From Micavibrio sp. UBA2638 (GTDB taxonomy: Bacteria > Pseudomonadota > Alphaproteobacteria > Micavibrionales > Micavibrionaceae), in NCBI GenBank assembly GCA_002359735.1, contig DENS01000013.1, positions 1 to 64,000 of the forward strand: 64,000 nucleotides of DNA, written 5' to 3'. The notes under the pieces were generated by a model. It saw only the letters and a list, made by a program, of their open reading frames with translations. It was not told where the DNA came from and made no database searches. Positions 1 through 8,946 of the stretch are shown here, in pieces. Each line of letters starts with the position of its first letter. The stretch's first letter is position 1. Made by a program: the position numbers and the translations under genes.

Positions 1-514
1 CCTCATGCTTGGAAAATAATTCAATAGAATCCGTCAAACCGCGGTGGGCCGTATCGGCCAATGCACTAAAATGGGACAGAGCTTCCGGGTTGTCTTCAAA
101 CAATCGGATCAGGCTTTTATACCCTGGCGGACCAAGCCCTTTACACAAATCATCAAAACGCTGATTGGAATAAATCGTGTTATCGGCACTATCGGTGATC
201 AACCGAGCGCCTCTGGAGCCTTCCAAAACCTCCTGAATAATATCAAGCCTCTGTTCCTGCCGCGTGTGATGGGAAAAAACCCGGTATATAACCAGCCCTA
301 CCAATGACGCCACCAACGCCAAAAAACTGGCAATCATCGTGATCTCACTGACATGGGAAAGCATAGCCGTGAACATCAAAAAACCAAAATAAAGACAGCA
401 CAACAACGCAACAAGAACCCATGTTGAATAGGTTCTTTTCGGCAAAACCTGATGCGTCTCCGTATGAACACCCTTATGATGGCGTGCGATAAATTCTCGA
501 TTATCCAGATTCAT
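1..514 (-). CDS. cckA: CckA-like hybrid histidine kinase, N-terminal part (cut by window edge)
   Basis: Reading the minus strand from the ATG at 514 gives 171 uninterrupted codons running off the left edge. After a short cytoplasmic N-terminus there are two hydrophobic segments (about residues 29-50 and 60-82), then a region that looks like the start of a PAS domain. This is the layout of CckA, the membrane kinase/phosphatase that feeds phosphate through ChpT to CtrA. The kinase core and receiver are outside the window, so the name rests on architecture and on position downstream of flhB, an arrangement I recall from other alphaproteobacteria. The gap to the flhB stop is 88 bases. A ctrA gene lies at 53,813. 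Another membrane PAS kinase is possible. Confidence 0.6.
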   Translation of the reverse strand, partial: MNLDNREFIARHHKGVHTETHQVLPKRTYSTWVLVALLCCLYFGFLMFTAMLSHVSEITMIASFLALVASLVGLVIYRVFSHHTRQEQRLDIIQEVLEGSRGARLITDSADNTIYSNQRFDDLCKGLGPPGYKSLIRLFEDNPEALSHFSALADTAHRGLTDSIELFSKHE

Positions 515-602
515 GGCGCCTAGTGTGCCATAAACGCTCGCCTAACAACAGAAATTATCGTATTTGTAATAGTTTATCCCCGCAGGAATAACATCGAGTA
601 TA

Positions 603-1682
603 CTACCGCTTCATTCCTTTTCGTAATTTGAAAACATAAGATATTGCTTCCGCGACGGCTTTAAAATGCTCTTGCGGAATGGTCTCATCGATCTCGACAG
701 TGTCATAAAGGGCACGCGCCAGAGGGACATTCTCATAAAGAACGATCTCATGTTCTTTCGCTACTTCCCGAATACGTAATGCCACCTCATCCACTCCCTT
801 GGCTAGACAAAGGGGGGCCTCCATAGTATCTGGATCATATTTCAATGCGATGGAATAATGGGTCGGGTTGGTGATAACCACATCCGCCTGAGGAACAGCT
901 TGCATCATACGCTGACGCGCCTTTTCAGATCGCAATTGCCGAAGTTTTCCTTTAATCATCGGGTCCCCTTCGGTCTGTTTGTATTCGTCCTTTACTTCCT
1001 GTTTTGTCATTCGCATTTTTTTTGTATGTTCATTGCGTTGATAAACGACATCAATCAGTGCAACAATGCCCATAATTATCAAAACTCCGATCATAAGCCG
1101 TAGAACAAGAACCCGCATTTCATCCAGAATATGTACAACCGGGATATCAATAATGTGTTCAATACCTTGATAAAATGGATAAAGAATAACAACACCAACG
1201 ACGCTAACCAGTGCCATTTTCGCGATTCCCTTTGCAAATTCCATCAAGGAACGCATAGAAAATAGACGTTTAAATCCTTTCAGCGGAGATATCTTACTTA
1301 AGCTCGGCTTAATAGATTTAGGAGCAAACAATGGGCCCACTTGTGAAAACGGGCCAAAAAAAGCTGCTAAAACAAAAATCAGCATTGGAAAAGCCAAAAT
1401 GGCCATAACCTCCAGCGTTCCATCACCCAACGCAATTTTCATCCCCCCCGGGGTGCCAGGAATGGCATAAGATTTTTCGATATAAACCTTCAGAACATTT
1501 GTTAATTCACGCAAGATATATGGCGAAAACATGGCCACAACAACCGTTCCCGCAAGCAGCATTAACCAGTTATTGACCTCTCTGGACAGGGGAATATTTC
1601 CCTGCTTTCGTGCCTCCTCTAATTTCTTGGGAGTTGGGTCTTCGGTCTTCTGGGCTTCATCCTGTTCTTCACCTTCGCTCAT
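603..1682 (-). CDS. flhB: Flagellar export apparatus switch protein FlhB
   Basis: FlhB sits at the export gate with FlhA and FliPQR and changes export specificity from rod/hook to filament substrates after self-cleavage. The 359-residue protein has the usual hydrophilic N-terminus with a TPKK motif, four hydrophobic segments (about 38-60, 92-115, 155-172, 188-212), and a cytoplasmic domain with the autocleavage motif NPTH at residues 272-275. Length is normal for the family. It is sixth in the minus-strand operon flgB-flgC-fliE-fliQ-fliR-flhB and starts 69 bases after the fliR stop. The first ATG gives a full-length N-terminus. A separate FlhB C-domain-like protein is encoded at 4,221. Confidence 0.96.
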   Translation of the reverse strand: MSEGEEQDEAQKTEDPTPKKLEEARKQGNIPLSREVNNWLMLLAGTVVVAMFSPYILRELTNVLKVYIEKSYAIPGTPGGMKIALGDGTLEVMAILAFPMLIFVLAAFFGPFSQVGPLFAPKSIKPSLSKISPLKGFKRLFSMRSLMEFAKGIAKMALVSVVGVVILYPFYQGIEHIIDIPVVHILDEMRVLVLRLMIGVLIIMGIVALIDVVYQRNEHTKKMRMTKQEVKDEYKQTEGDPMIKGKLRQLRSEKARQRMMQAVPQADVVITNPTHYSIALKYDPDTMEAPLCLAKGVDEVALRIREVAKEHEIVLYENVPLARALYDTVEIDETIPQEHFKAVAEAISYVFKLRKGMKR

Positions 1683-1751
1683 GATTCCATTCTACCATGG
1701 CCAAGGTTAACAAAAGCAAGTGTGGTCAAGGTGGTATAGCGCATAAAACAA

Positions 1752-2537
1752 TCAGCCACCACCATTGGAAAGGAAATAAACCATGCCTGCCTGGAATTCA
1801 CCCAGCCAATAAGAATACATGGCAAATAAAACCATCGACAAGGTTGCCAATGCGACTAATATTTGCAGAGGCAAAACAATCATAAAGACCTGCAATTGTG
1901 GCATAAGGCGTGATAGAACACCCATCATCGCATAGAGTAAAATTCCAATCACCAGGAACGGCGCAGCCATTTTCACACCAATTGTAAAGCTGGCCTCAAC
2001 CGCGCGGGCCACTAAGTCAGCCAATGAACCACTATCTGGAATGCCTCCCACGGGGAACATCTCATAACTCTCAAACATGCCCATAATTAACAAATGATGC
2101 ATATTGGTGGCAAACAACAAAACAACGGCCGTCACGGATAAGAAAGCCCCAATCAATGACCCCTGCCCCGCTAGTTGGGGGTTAAAGACTTGCGCATTAC
2201 CTAGCCCTGATTGAATAGAAACCACCATACCGGCCGTATCAATGGCAGACATAAATATCCGGGCAATGGTGCCAAAAAACAGACCAATAATAAATTCACT
2301 CATTATCAATAACGTCAACCCAAACGTTCCGGGTATTTCTGCAGGGATGAATTTAATCAGCACCGGAAACAACGCAAAGGTTATGGCTGTAGCAGTTAAG
2401 AGTCGTATCTTGTTAGAAACATAAGAATCACCGATACCCGGCATAATCATAATGGCAGTACCGAAGCGAACGAATACTATTAAAAAAGCAAAAACACCGC
2501 TTACCAAAAAGTCTTGGAAACTCATAGGTAGTAACAT
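1752..2537 (-). CDS. fliR: Flagellar export gate protein FliR
   Basis: FliR is an integral component of the FliP5-FliQ4-FliR1 export gate in the basal body. The 261-residue product is very hydrophobic, with about six segments, and contains the conserved stretch around VVSIQSGLGNAQVFNPQ (residues about 105-121) seen in FliR proteins. Position between fliQ and flhB is the standard order. The first ATG is preceded by GAGG at about nine bases; a second in-frame ATG four codons later cannot be excluded. Confidence 0.95.
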   Translation of the reverse strand: MLLPMSFQDFLVSGVFAFLIVFVRFGTAIMIMPGIGDSYVSNKIRLLTATAITFALFPVLIKFIPAEIPGTFGLTLLIMSEFIIGLFFGTIARIFMSAIDTAGMVVSIQSGLGNAQVFNPQLAGQGSLIGAFLSVTAVVLLFATNMHHLLIMGMFESYEMFPVGGIPDSGSLADLVARAVEASFTIGVKMAAPFLVIGILLYAMMGVLSRLMPQLQVFMIVLPLQILVALATLSMVLFAMYSYWLGEFQAGMVYFLSNGGG

Positions 2538-2554
2538 AGCCTGCCGCCTCTACT

Positions 2555-2821
2555 CTACCCAAGCGCAATCATTTTATCAGCCAGCGCCTCCATAAAGGAA
2601 ACCAAGGCACGCATCATAAAAGGCAACGTCAAAAACAAAGCCATCATAATGGCAAAAATTTTGGGAACAAACACCAATGTCATTTCTTGTATCTGCGTCA
2701 AAGCCTGCAAAAGGGCAATGGCTACCCCAACAAATAGACCAACCAATAGCACCGGCGCCCCCAATTTAATGGATAACCATAAAGCCTCTTGAGCTGTTTC
2801 TATGACTTCTGCCTCATTCAT
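2555..2821 (-). CDS. fliQ: Flagellar export gate protein FliQ
   Basis: The 88-residue protein has the two-helix hairpin typical of FliQ: hydrophobic segments at about 14-38 and 52-75, with the LLQALTQIQEMTL sequence between them that is the family signature. FliQ packs around FliP and FliR in the export gate. It begins 119 bases after fliE, a gap that contains a hairpin (2840-2856), and ends 17 bases before fliR, so fliQ and fliR are tightly coupled while fliE and fliQ are not. Confidence 0.95.
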   Translation of the reverse strand: MNEAEVIETAQEALWLSIKLGAPVLLVGLFVGVAIALLQALTQIQEMTLVFVPKIFAIMMALFLTLPFMMRALVSFMEALADKMIALG

Positions 2822-2839
2822 AATAGTGAGTATAAAATA

Positions 2840-2856
2840 AGCCCTGTGGCAGGGCT
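2840..2856 (-). terminator. Hairpin between fliE and fliQ, possible attenuator or processing site
   Basis: A 7-base-pair perfect inverted repeat (AGCCCTG / CAGGGCT, three-base loop) lies 19 bases upstream of the fliQ start. On the minus strand it is followed by TATTTTATA, a broken T-run, so it may act as a weak terminator or as an mRNA stability or processing element rather than a full stop. It is the only structured gap in this operon. Confidence 0.4.
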
Positions 2857-2940
2857 AGATATTTATAAAAAATCGTTCACAGGCAAAAAATACCCTATCA
2901 TTACAAAATATCGTTTTTGACTATATCCACGGGAAAGCCA

Positions 2941-3255
2941 TTAGATAGGCATGCGCATAATTTCCTGATAAGCGGAAACCATACGATCACGCAAAGATAT
3001 AATAGTTTGCAACGTTAGTTCCGAGTCAGTTACGGCCTGCACGACCTCGGTAATATCTGCCTGGCCAGCAATACCACGTGCCTGCATCGTCTCACCTGTC
3101 TTCATGGTATCAATGGACTGCTCTATCGCATCGGTCATGAAATCCTGAAAGCTAACGCCTCCGGTATTGCTCGTCGGAATATTCTTCGTCGGAAGACTAG
3201 AGCTACTATTGTAGGCTCTGGCCGCGACGGTTGGATCTATAATTTTATCAACCAT
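2941..3255 (-). CDS. fliE: Flagellar basal-body protein FliE
   Basis: FliE joins the MS ring to the rod. The 104-residue protein ends in the family's conserved amphipathic region, including a DITEVVQAVTDSELTLQTI-like stretch (about residues 67-85) and a C-terminus ending in MRMPI. Length is typical. It follows flgC by 35 bases in the flgB-flgC-fliE order that is nearly universal. FliE is exported without a cleaved signal and none is seen here. Confidence 0.94.
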   Translation of the reverse strand: MVDKIIDPTVAARAYNSSSSLPTKNIPTSNTGGVSFQDFMTDAIEQSIDTMKTGETMQARGIAGQADITEVVQAVTDSELTLQTIISLRDRMVSAYQEIMRMPI

Positions 3256-3290
3256 TATTCTACTTCCTTACAACCACATTATAGCATGCC

Positions 3291-3710
3291 TTACGCGCGC
3301 AGCAAATCAATCGTACGCAATAACATGGTTCTTGATTGTTCCAGCATACCAATATTAGCCTCGTAAGTACGTTGGGCCTCGCGCATATCTGCCATTTCCA
3401 ACAATGTATTTACATTGGGTAATTTCACGTTGCCATTTTCATCGGCGGCTGGATGCTCCGGGCGGTACTCCAGACGAAATGGTGTTTTTTCATCGCCTTG
3501 AATGCTATCAACCTTTACCAATTTAGCTCCCATTTGACGATCCATTTCATTTTTAAACGTAATCATCTGACGGCGATACGGGTCCGCCCCCGGTGTATCA
3601 CCTGTTGTTTGAACATTGGCAACGTTCTCTGTAATAACTCGAATGCGCGATCCTTGAGCCTTCATCCCATGGACCGATATTCCCATTGCATTAATTAATT
3701 CCGAACTCAT
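3291..3710 (-). CDS. flgC: Flagellar proximal rod protein FlgC
   Basis: FlgC is one of the proximal rod proteins. The 139-residue sequence has the rod/hook N-terminal pattern (ENVANVQTT, about residues 28-36) and the C-terminal NVNTLLEMADMREAQRTYEAN signature region (about 99-119) of FlgC. It starts 27 bases after flgB and is followed by fliE. Length matches the family. Confidence 0.95.
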   Translation of the reverse strand: MSSELINAMGISVHGMKAQGSRIRVITENVANVQTTGDTPGADPYRRQMITFKNEMDRQMGAKLVKVDSIQGDEKTPFRLEYRPEHPAADENGNVKLPNVNTLLEMADMREAQRTYEANIGMLEQSRTMLLRTIDLLRA

Positions 3711-3737
3711 AATTTATCTCCCTTTATACTCTATATC

Positions 3738-4148
3738 CTACTGACCATTTCCAAGGGCCATCCGAATCATACTTACATTTTTTTGATACAAATTGGTCAT
3801 CATGTTGTAATCCATCATATTGCTCTGTGCGCTAACCAGCTGCTCCTCGATATCAACAGCGTTTTCAGATGGATTGACGTCATAAACTTTACGTGCATCA
3901 CGTTCACGTGGATCATCAATATTCCCGTTAGGCGTAATATGCCTGCTGGCTGTACGATTGACATACACATCATTACTTTTGGTTACTTTTTTTAGTACAT
4001 CACTGAAATCGACCTCTTGCAACTCGTTTGCCTTGTATCCAGGTGTATCGGCGTTCGATATATTTTGCGATATTACGCGCTGCTTCTGGTTTATATAATC
4101 CATTTTGGCTGTTAACGCCTTAAAAATGCTCAGACTTTCTGTGGTCAT
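3738..4148 (-). CDS. flgB: Flagellar proximal rod protein FlgB
   Basis: The 136-residue protein carries the rod-protein motif ISNADTPGYKA (about residues 29-39) and a C-terminal helical segment ending in a short MIRMALGNGQ tail. FlgB is the proximal rod subunit next to FliE. As the first gene of the minus-strand export/rod operon it lies 44 bases downstream of a strong sigma-54 type promoter (4192-4207). Confidence 0.95.
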   Translation of the reverse strand: MTTESLSIFKALTAKMDYINQKQRVISQNISNADTPGYKANELQEVDFSDVLKKVTKSNDVYVNRTASRHITPNGNIDDPRERDARKVYDVNPSENAVDIEEQLVSAQSNMMDYNMMTNLYQKNVSMIRMALGNGQ

Positions 4149-4191
4149 CTTCTTTACCCTTTAGTATTTTATTTTTCCACACTGGTCACTA

Positions 4192-4207
4192 TGCGAAAAC
4201 CGTGCCA
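4192..4207 (-). promoter_or_regulatory. Sigma-54 promoter of the flgB operon
   Basis: On the minus strand the sequence is TGGCACGGTTTTCGCA, which differs from the consensus TGGCACG-N4-TTGCW at one base and keeps the strict GG-N10-GC spacing. Transcription would begin near 4182, about 34 bases before the flgB start. FlbD (41,292) is the expected activator. The element covers the first possible ATG of the divergent fhlB frame (4191), which argues that fhlB starts later, at 4221. Confidence 0.8.
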
Positions 4208-4220
4208 AAATGGATTTGCT

Positions 4221-4598
4221 ATGGTTGATAAATACGACGATGGACGCAAAAATTCCCGTGATGAGGCCCTAAAACCCGTCAATGCAAAGCCTATTCCCAA
4301 GCAAAAAACTGCCGTTTCCCTCAAGGAACAGGAAAATAAACGCCTAGCCCCACTTATTACCGCAGCCGGGCGCGGAACAATGGCAGAAAAAATCCTGCAG
4401 CTGGCCTTCGAGAACGGCATCAAGGTACGTGAGGACAGTGATCTCGCTGATATGTTGGCAAAAATCGAAATTGACAGCCCTATTCCCTCCGAAGCATTTC
4501 TGGCCGTGGCCGAGATTTTATCCTATGTTTACCGCGCCAACGGCCAACCAAACCCATTTGATGTCAAGCTGGAGACGTTCGGGGGCATTGAAGACTAA
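4221..4598 (+). CDS. fhlB: FhlB, FlhB C-terminal-domain-like protein
   Basis: The 125-residue protein resembles the cytoplasmic C-domain of FlhB/YscU-type switch proteins: the second half includes TMAEKILQLAFENGIKV and an acidic stretch followed by EAFLAVAEILSYVYRAN, matching the end of FlhB. It has no membrane segments and no NPTH cleavage motif; it corresponds to the part of FlhB after the cleavage site. Such stand-alone proteins are known as FhlB. I chose the ATG at 4221 because an upstream in-frame ATG (4191) falls on the -12 element of the flgB sigma-54 promoter and has no Shine-Dalgarno sequence. It begins the plus-strand group fhlB-fliO-fliP. Its partner and function are not established. 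Confidence 0.75.
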   Translation: MVDKYDDGRKNSRDEALKPVNAKPIPKQKTAVSLKEQENKRLAPLITAAGRGTMAEKILQLAFENGIKVREDSDLADMLAKIEIDSPIPSEAFLAVAEILSYVYRANGQPNPFDVKLETFGGIED

Positions 4599-4665
4599 GC
4601 GTCAATAAACGAAGTCTACAAAAATCTTACGTGACATTTTGTTCAATCTTTTCTATTAAAGAGCC

Positions 4666-4983
4666 ATGGAAATTATAAATGCCTCGCAAATATTTCAACT
4701 GATTTTCGCTCTGGCTTTTGTGGTGCTGCTTATGGCTGCTCTCGCACAAATCATCAAACGCTTAGGGCTCGGCAATGCCACGCCTGTGAATAAATCGCAA
4801 AAACGTCTAAAAATCATTGAATCACAGGCACTAGATGCGCGTCGGCGGGTTGTAATCATCCAGTGCGATGACAAACAACATCTTGTCATGCTTGGCATAA
4901 ACAGCGAAACTGTCATCAAAACAGATATAAAGTCGGTTAAAGACCCTAATGAAGAACCTAAAAAACAAAGCGCAAGGCATTAA
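4666..4983 (+). CDS. fliO: Flagellar biosynthesis protein FliO
   Basis: FliO is a small membrane protein that assists assembly of FliP. The 105-residue product has one N-terminal membrane helix (about residues 10-30) followed by a basic cytoplasmic domain with RRRVVIIQCDDKQHLVMLG, the usual FliO pattern. Its 3' end overlaps fliP by 35 bases, which implies translational coupling. FliO is poorly conserved, so the name rests on topology, the short motif and the fliO-fliP order. Confidence 0.85.
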   Translation: MEIINASQIFQLIFALAFVVLLMAALAQIIKRLGLGNATPVNKSQKRLKIIESQALDARRRVVIIQCDDKQHLVMLGINSETVIKTDIKSVKDPNEEPKKQSARH

Positions 4984-5758
4984 TTATAAACACATAATTC
5001 CAGTTCTTGGAGTTGTGGTTTTCGCTTTAACTCTGTTCATGCCATTCGAATCATTAAACGCGCAGGCCATTAGCATTGATCTAGGCGAAGAAGATGGCAC
5101 TGTCACCGGCCGCGTGATACAGCTTGTTGCTTTACTGACCGTTCTCTCTTTGGCTCCGTCTATTCTCATCATGATGACGTCTTTTACGCGCATTGCCGTG
5201 GCGCTATCTTTCATGCGAACAGCCATCGGAATCCAACAGACGCCGCCAAACACAGTTATGATATCACTGGCGCTATTTCTAACGTTTTTCATCATGACAC
5301 CGACCCTGACTGCGGCTTATGAGCAAGGAATCAGGCCACTTATTCAAGAAGACATTGATGAAATGGAAGCCTTCAAACGCACCACTGATCCCTTTAAGGC
5401 ATTTATGCTTAAACACACGCGGGAAAAAGATCTAAATTTATTTATGGAACTGAGCGAGACAGAAACCCCAGAGGACATAATGGCCACGCCACTGCAGGTT
5501 ATTATCCCCTCTTTTATGATTTCAGAACTTCGCCGCGCCTTTGAAATCGGCTTTATGCTGTTTTTACCATTTTTAATTATTGACCTCGTGACGGCTTCGA
5601 TTTTGATGTCAATGGGTATGATGATGTTACCCCCGGTTACAATATCCTTGCCGTTTAAGATTATCTTTTTTGTGCTCGTCGATGGCTGGTACCTAATTGC
5701 CGGATCTTTGATCCAAAGCTATGATGTCGTCCCCGTAACGCCAGGCGCTGGTGGGTAG
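4949..5758 (+). CDS. fliP: Flagellar export gate protein FliP
   Basis: FliP forms the core of the export gate. The 269-residue protein begins with a cleavable-looking signal (hydrophobic about 16-30, ending near NAQA), typical of FliP, followed by the highly conserved FTRIAVALSFMRTAIGIQQTPPN region (about 80-102) and three further membrane segments, including LPFLIIDLVTASILMSMGMM. The start lies inside fliO and keeps the full signal peptide. The gene ends 88 bases from the convergent TPR gene; I see no strong terminator in that gap. Confidence 0.97.
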   Translation: MKNLKNKAQGINYKHIIPVLGVVVFALTLFMPFESLNAQAISIDLGEEDGTVTGRVIQLVALLTVLSLAPSILIMMTSFTRIAVALSFMRTAIGIQQTPPNTVMISLALFLTFFIMTPTLTAAYEQGIRPLIQEDIDEMEAFKRTTDPFKAFMLKHTREKDLNLFMELSETETPEDIMATPLQVIIPSFMISELRRAFEIGFMLFLPFLIIDLVTASILMSMGMMMLPPVTISLPFKIIFFVLVDGWYLIAGSLIQSYDVVPVTPGAGG

Positions 5759-5846
5759 GCCGGGATAAAAAGCACCGCCTTAATGCACACCCACCCTCTG
5801 CGCGAATTTACAGCCGACAGGCTCAACAAACCAATCAAAAACAAAA

Positions 5847-8800
5847 CTAGTTGGATGGATTTGCAGGATCGACTTCACGATAGGAATTTAGAAAATCGGC
5901 GAATAAATCAACCTCTGATACTGTCGATAACAGAGTTCTTCGATCGGCCAGTTCCGCATTCTTTCGCGCCCTCGTCACAACCTCAAATAAACGCGATTTA
6001 CTTGTCTGCCTCATAGCTTCGGCGTATTTTTCACGCATATTGGCCAAACCGATCCGATCCCCCGATAGATTAAGCGCCACCGCACGCTGTAAAATCAGCA
6101 TGGCATGCTCATCCGATAATGGGCGCGTCAATGAAATATTTTCATCTAGAATAACATCTTCCAACGCATAAGCAGCGTCATCCCAGAATCCGCTTCGCCA
6201 TGCAATATCCGCGCGCAGACGATTATTATCAGGACTTGCCTTTAAATTTTCCAATACATTTAAAGCCTGTTCAGTTTGATTATTCAAAGAAAGCGCCCGT
6301 GCCCGTAGCAGTGCCAGTTCATTGTAACGTGCAGGCGTGGCGACATCATCAGGCAAATCTTTCATAAACCCTTCGGCTTTTTGCAGGGTTTGCAGTGCCT
6401 CTGGCCCATTCTTGTCAATAAGCTGAATTGCGGCCAACCGGGTTGCTGTACGCGCCGCCTGATCGCCGGAAAGTCGATGATTAATTTGGTATGTTAACAA
6501 ATCGGCAGAACGATCAAGCAAATCAGCCTTGACAAGGTGTTCAGCAAGGTTAGAAATAACCTGATTCCCAACTTCACCAGATGGCACTAGTTCAGTAAAC
6601 TCCTCATACAGTGCAACGGCATCCAATGGAGATACGTCATCAAGGCCTTCACCAAGGTAAAAATCTGTAAAAAGCGCGCTCATATCGCCAGTAATGCGCT
6701 GCCCCAAAATCGTATCAGGAACCAACGTAGCAGCATCGCGCATAATTTTAAGACCTTTCACATACTCCCCTGATTCAAAATATGTTCGGCCAAGCCAATA
6801 ACCAACGGTAGATTCCAGTTCATCGCCGCGCCATGCATATCGCAAACGCTCAAGATTATCAATCGCTTCAGCTGGCTTCATTTCCCCTTGGTCGATTTTC
6901 AGGCGCGTTAGCGCTAGCCCCGCTTTCACACGATAAAGATCATCCTTGCCGTCTGCCAACTCACTCCAAAGATTTTTGGTTGTAGCCAGATCGCCTTTTT
7001 GGCGCGCTGCCTCCCCTTTCAAATACCGTAATGCCGCATCATGCGCCCGGTTCAAATTATCAGAATCGGCGACCAATTCAAAAAGCTGTTCTGCCTTGGC
7101 TCTCTCTCCCGCACGAAGGTAGATTTCAGCCAAAACTATCACAAGGCGGTTTCTTATTTCAGATGGATAATCTTTTATAGCACTCAGGTTTGCAGGCAGA
7201 ACCTCATAGGCTTGTTGCCAGTCGCCGAGGTCAGCCAACGCAAAAGCCTTCCAGATATCAATTTCTTCATAATCACTCAAAATCGGGGATGACAGGTCCT
7301 TAAAGGCTTCATCTGTTTTCCAATCAAAGGCTTTCGCCACACCAAGAAGCGATAAAAACTCAGGGTTTTGCTTTAACTCCGGTATTTCCGTGGCAGCATA
7401 ATCCAAAAATCCGATGGCCTCTGCCCCTCTTCCATTTGCAAGCTGCATCTTACCCAAAGTAATCAAATTTTCAATCTGAGTTCCCTTGGTCAAGCCATTC
7501 ATGCTGGACAGAATAATATTACGGTTCTCATTTAGCGCAGCCAGCCCCCCCATACGCCAATCTTCAAAATCAAAGATACGGCGCTCATCCTTTGGCTGAG
7601 CCATGCGCGTTGCAAAATCACGTTTTTCTACATTAGTCACCTGCTTAACAGGCAGCATAGTTAGTCCGCCCGGACGGGAAACCAAAACGCCATTATCTGT
7701 AATGTCCACCTTCAAATCATCAACCTTTGGACGAATGGCGAGCCCAACCGAAGAGGGCAAAAGTGTGAAATCAACATAATCACGACCACGACCGGTAAAA
7801 TCACCAGAATCCTCAACCGTAATCACTTTCAGCATACTACCTGTCAGCGGATCTTTTATATCCATGACCTTACGCGGCGTAGCGAATGGAAAAAGCAACG
7901 ATGCACCCCGCGAACGCCCTTCCCTGACATTTTGTCTTTCAGCCTTAACTGGGACGATCTCTTCATGAGGATCGGGGCTAATAACAATATTCCAAAGCAA
8001 GCCACCGCCCCTGCCGCGCATATATGTTGCTGGCATGGTTTTGCTAACATGGCTTTGCCCACCTTGAATATCACTAGTTTTAATCGGTTTAAAATAGGCA
8101 CTGTCTGGCCCGCTGACCTGAGGCTGCACGAGCGTATCCGCACGGTCTGTTACGATCCACATCTGCCCCATATTATCAAATACGGCCAAGCCGATTGATT
8201 TGGTTGATGATACCGTAAACATATTCGCATTTTTAGCAGCCTTGGCAGCTTCTTCTACCGCCAATGTCTTTTGGGCATTCGCATTCGCGCCCTCATTAAC
8301 TTTACTTGACTCGCCACCTGTCTTGGCATTTTCATTTGCACGTGCGCGCATTGCAGCTTGAATCTCACGCTCTTCTTTATTTAAAACCTCTGCAACAATA
8401 TTTTCGACATTACGAATTGCCTTCTGCACATTTTGCAGATCCTGTTCATCCGGTGTACTTGCACTTTCTTGAGGTTTCACCGCAGGTCTTACAGCCGCAG
8501 CTTTACGCGTATCTTTGGTTTTAGAAGGAGTCTTCACGGCGGAAGCCACACCGGAGGGGTCATAGACATCCAATACGATACGGGACCGTACTGGAAAAGA
8601 TCTTGTTTTTGCGCCTGCAGGCACCGCAACAGAGACAGTTAAAGGGTCTTCCGACAAAACTGATATAGATTGAATGTTCTTTCCCGAAACATCAGTATTC
8701 ACCTGGCCCGGCTTTTCAAAGCGAATGATGAATTTTTCGTCTTCTTCCTCAATTTTATACGTCACGGTCTCTGGCCAATCAAAAACCAGACGCGTGTAAC

Positions 8801-8894
8801 CGCGATGTTCACCCGTGCGCATATTAACCTGTTGCTGGGCATATGCCGGCAACGCCATGAAAAAACAAAACAGGGTGAAAGCAAGAAATCTCAT
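5847..8894 (-). CDS. Large periplasmic TPR protein with AMIN-like N-terminus, stator-linked
   Basis: I do not recognise a named family. The 1015-residue protein starts with a clear signal peptide (cleavage after about residue 19, PAYA), so it is probably periplasmic. Residues about 22-115 are beta-rich with the RLVFDWPETVTYKI / RIVLDVYDP pattern of AMIN-like domains. A long Lys/Ala/Glu-rich linker (about 120-220) and a beta-rich middle (about 225-440) follow. From about 470 to 960 the sequence is helical with tetratricopeptide-type repeats. It follows motB by 52 bases and is last in the motB-like/motB operon. A scaffold that surrounds or recruits the stator at the cell wall is an inference, by loose analogy with TPR motor proteins such as Campylobacter PflA; there is no direct sequence evidence for that role. 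Confidence 0.7.
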   Translation of the reverse strand: MRFLAFTLFCFFMALPAYAQQQVNMRTGEHRGYTRLVFDWPETVTYKIEEEDEKFIIRFEKPGQVNTDVSGKNIQSISVLSEDPLTVSVAVPAGAKTRSFPVRSRIVLDVYDPSGVASAVKTPSKTKDTRKAAAVRPAVKPQESASTPDEQDLQNVQKAIRNVENIVAEVLNKEEREIQAAMRARANENAKTGGESSKVNEGANANAQKTLAVEEAAKAAKNANMFTVSSTKSIGLAVFDNMGQMWIVTDRADTLVQPQVSGPDSAYFKPIKTSDIQGGQSHVSKTMPATYMRGRGGGLLWNIVISPDPHEEIVPVKAERQNVREGRSRGASLLFPFATPRKVMDIKDPLTGSMLKVITVEDSGDFTGRGRDYVDFTLLPSSVGLAIRPKVDDLKVDITDNGVLVSRPGGLTMLPVKQVTNVEKRDFATRMAQPKDERRIFDFEDWRMGGLAALNENRNIILSSMNGLTKGTQIENLITLGKMQLANGRGAEAIGFLDYAATEIPELKQNPEFLSLLGVAKAFDWKTDEAFKDLSSPILSDYEEIDIWKAFALADLGDWQQAYEVLPANLSAIKDYPSEIRNRLVIVLAEIYLRAGERAKAEQLFELVADSDNLNRAHDAALRYLKGEAARQKGDLATTKNLWSELADGKDDLYRVKAGLALTRLKIDQGEMKPAEAIDNLERLRYAWRGDELESTVGYWLGRTYFESGEYVKGLKIMRDAATLVPDTILGQRITGDMSALFTDFYLGEGLDDVSPLDAVALYEEFTELVPSGEVGNQVISNLAEHLVKADLLDRSADLLTYQINHRLSGDQAARTATRLAAIQLIDKNGPEALQTLQKAEGFMKDLPDDVATPARYNELALLRARALSLNNQTEQALNVLENLKASPDNNRLRADIAWRSGFWDDAAYALEDVILDENISLTRPLSDEHAMLILQRAVALNLSGDRIGLANMREKYAEAMRQTSKSRLFEVVTRARKNAELADRRTLLSTVSEVDLFADFLNSYREVDPANPSN

Positions 8895-8946
8895 ATTAAA
8901 AACAGTATCATGGACACATTCGAAACTTTATAGTTTATCGTCAAAA

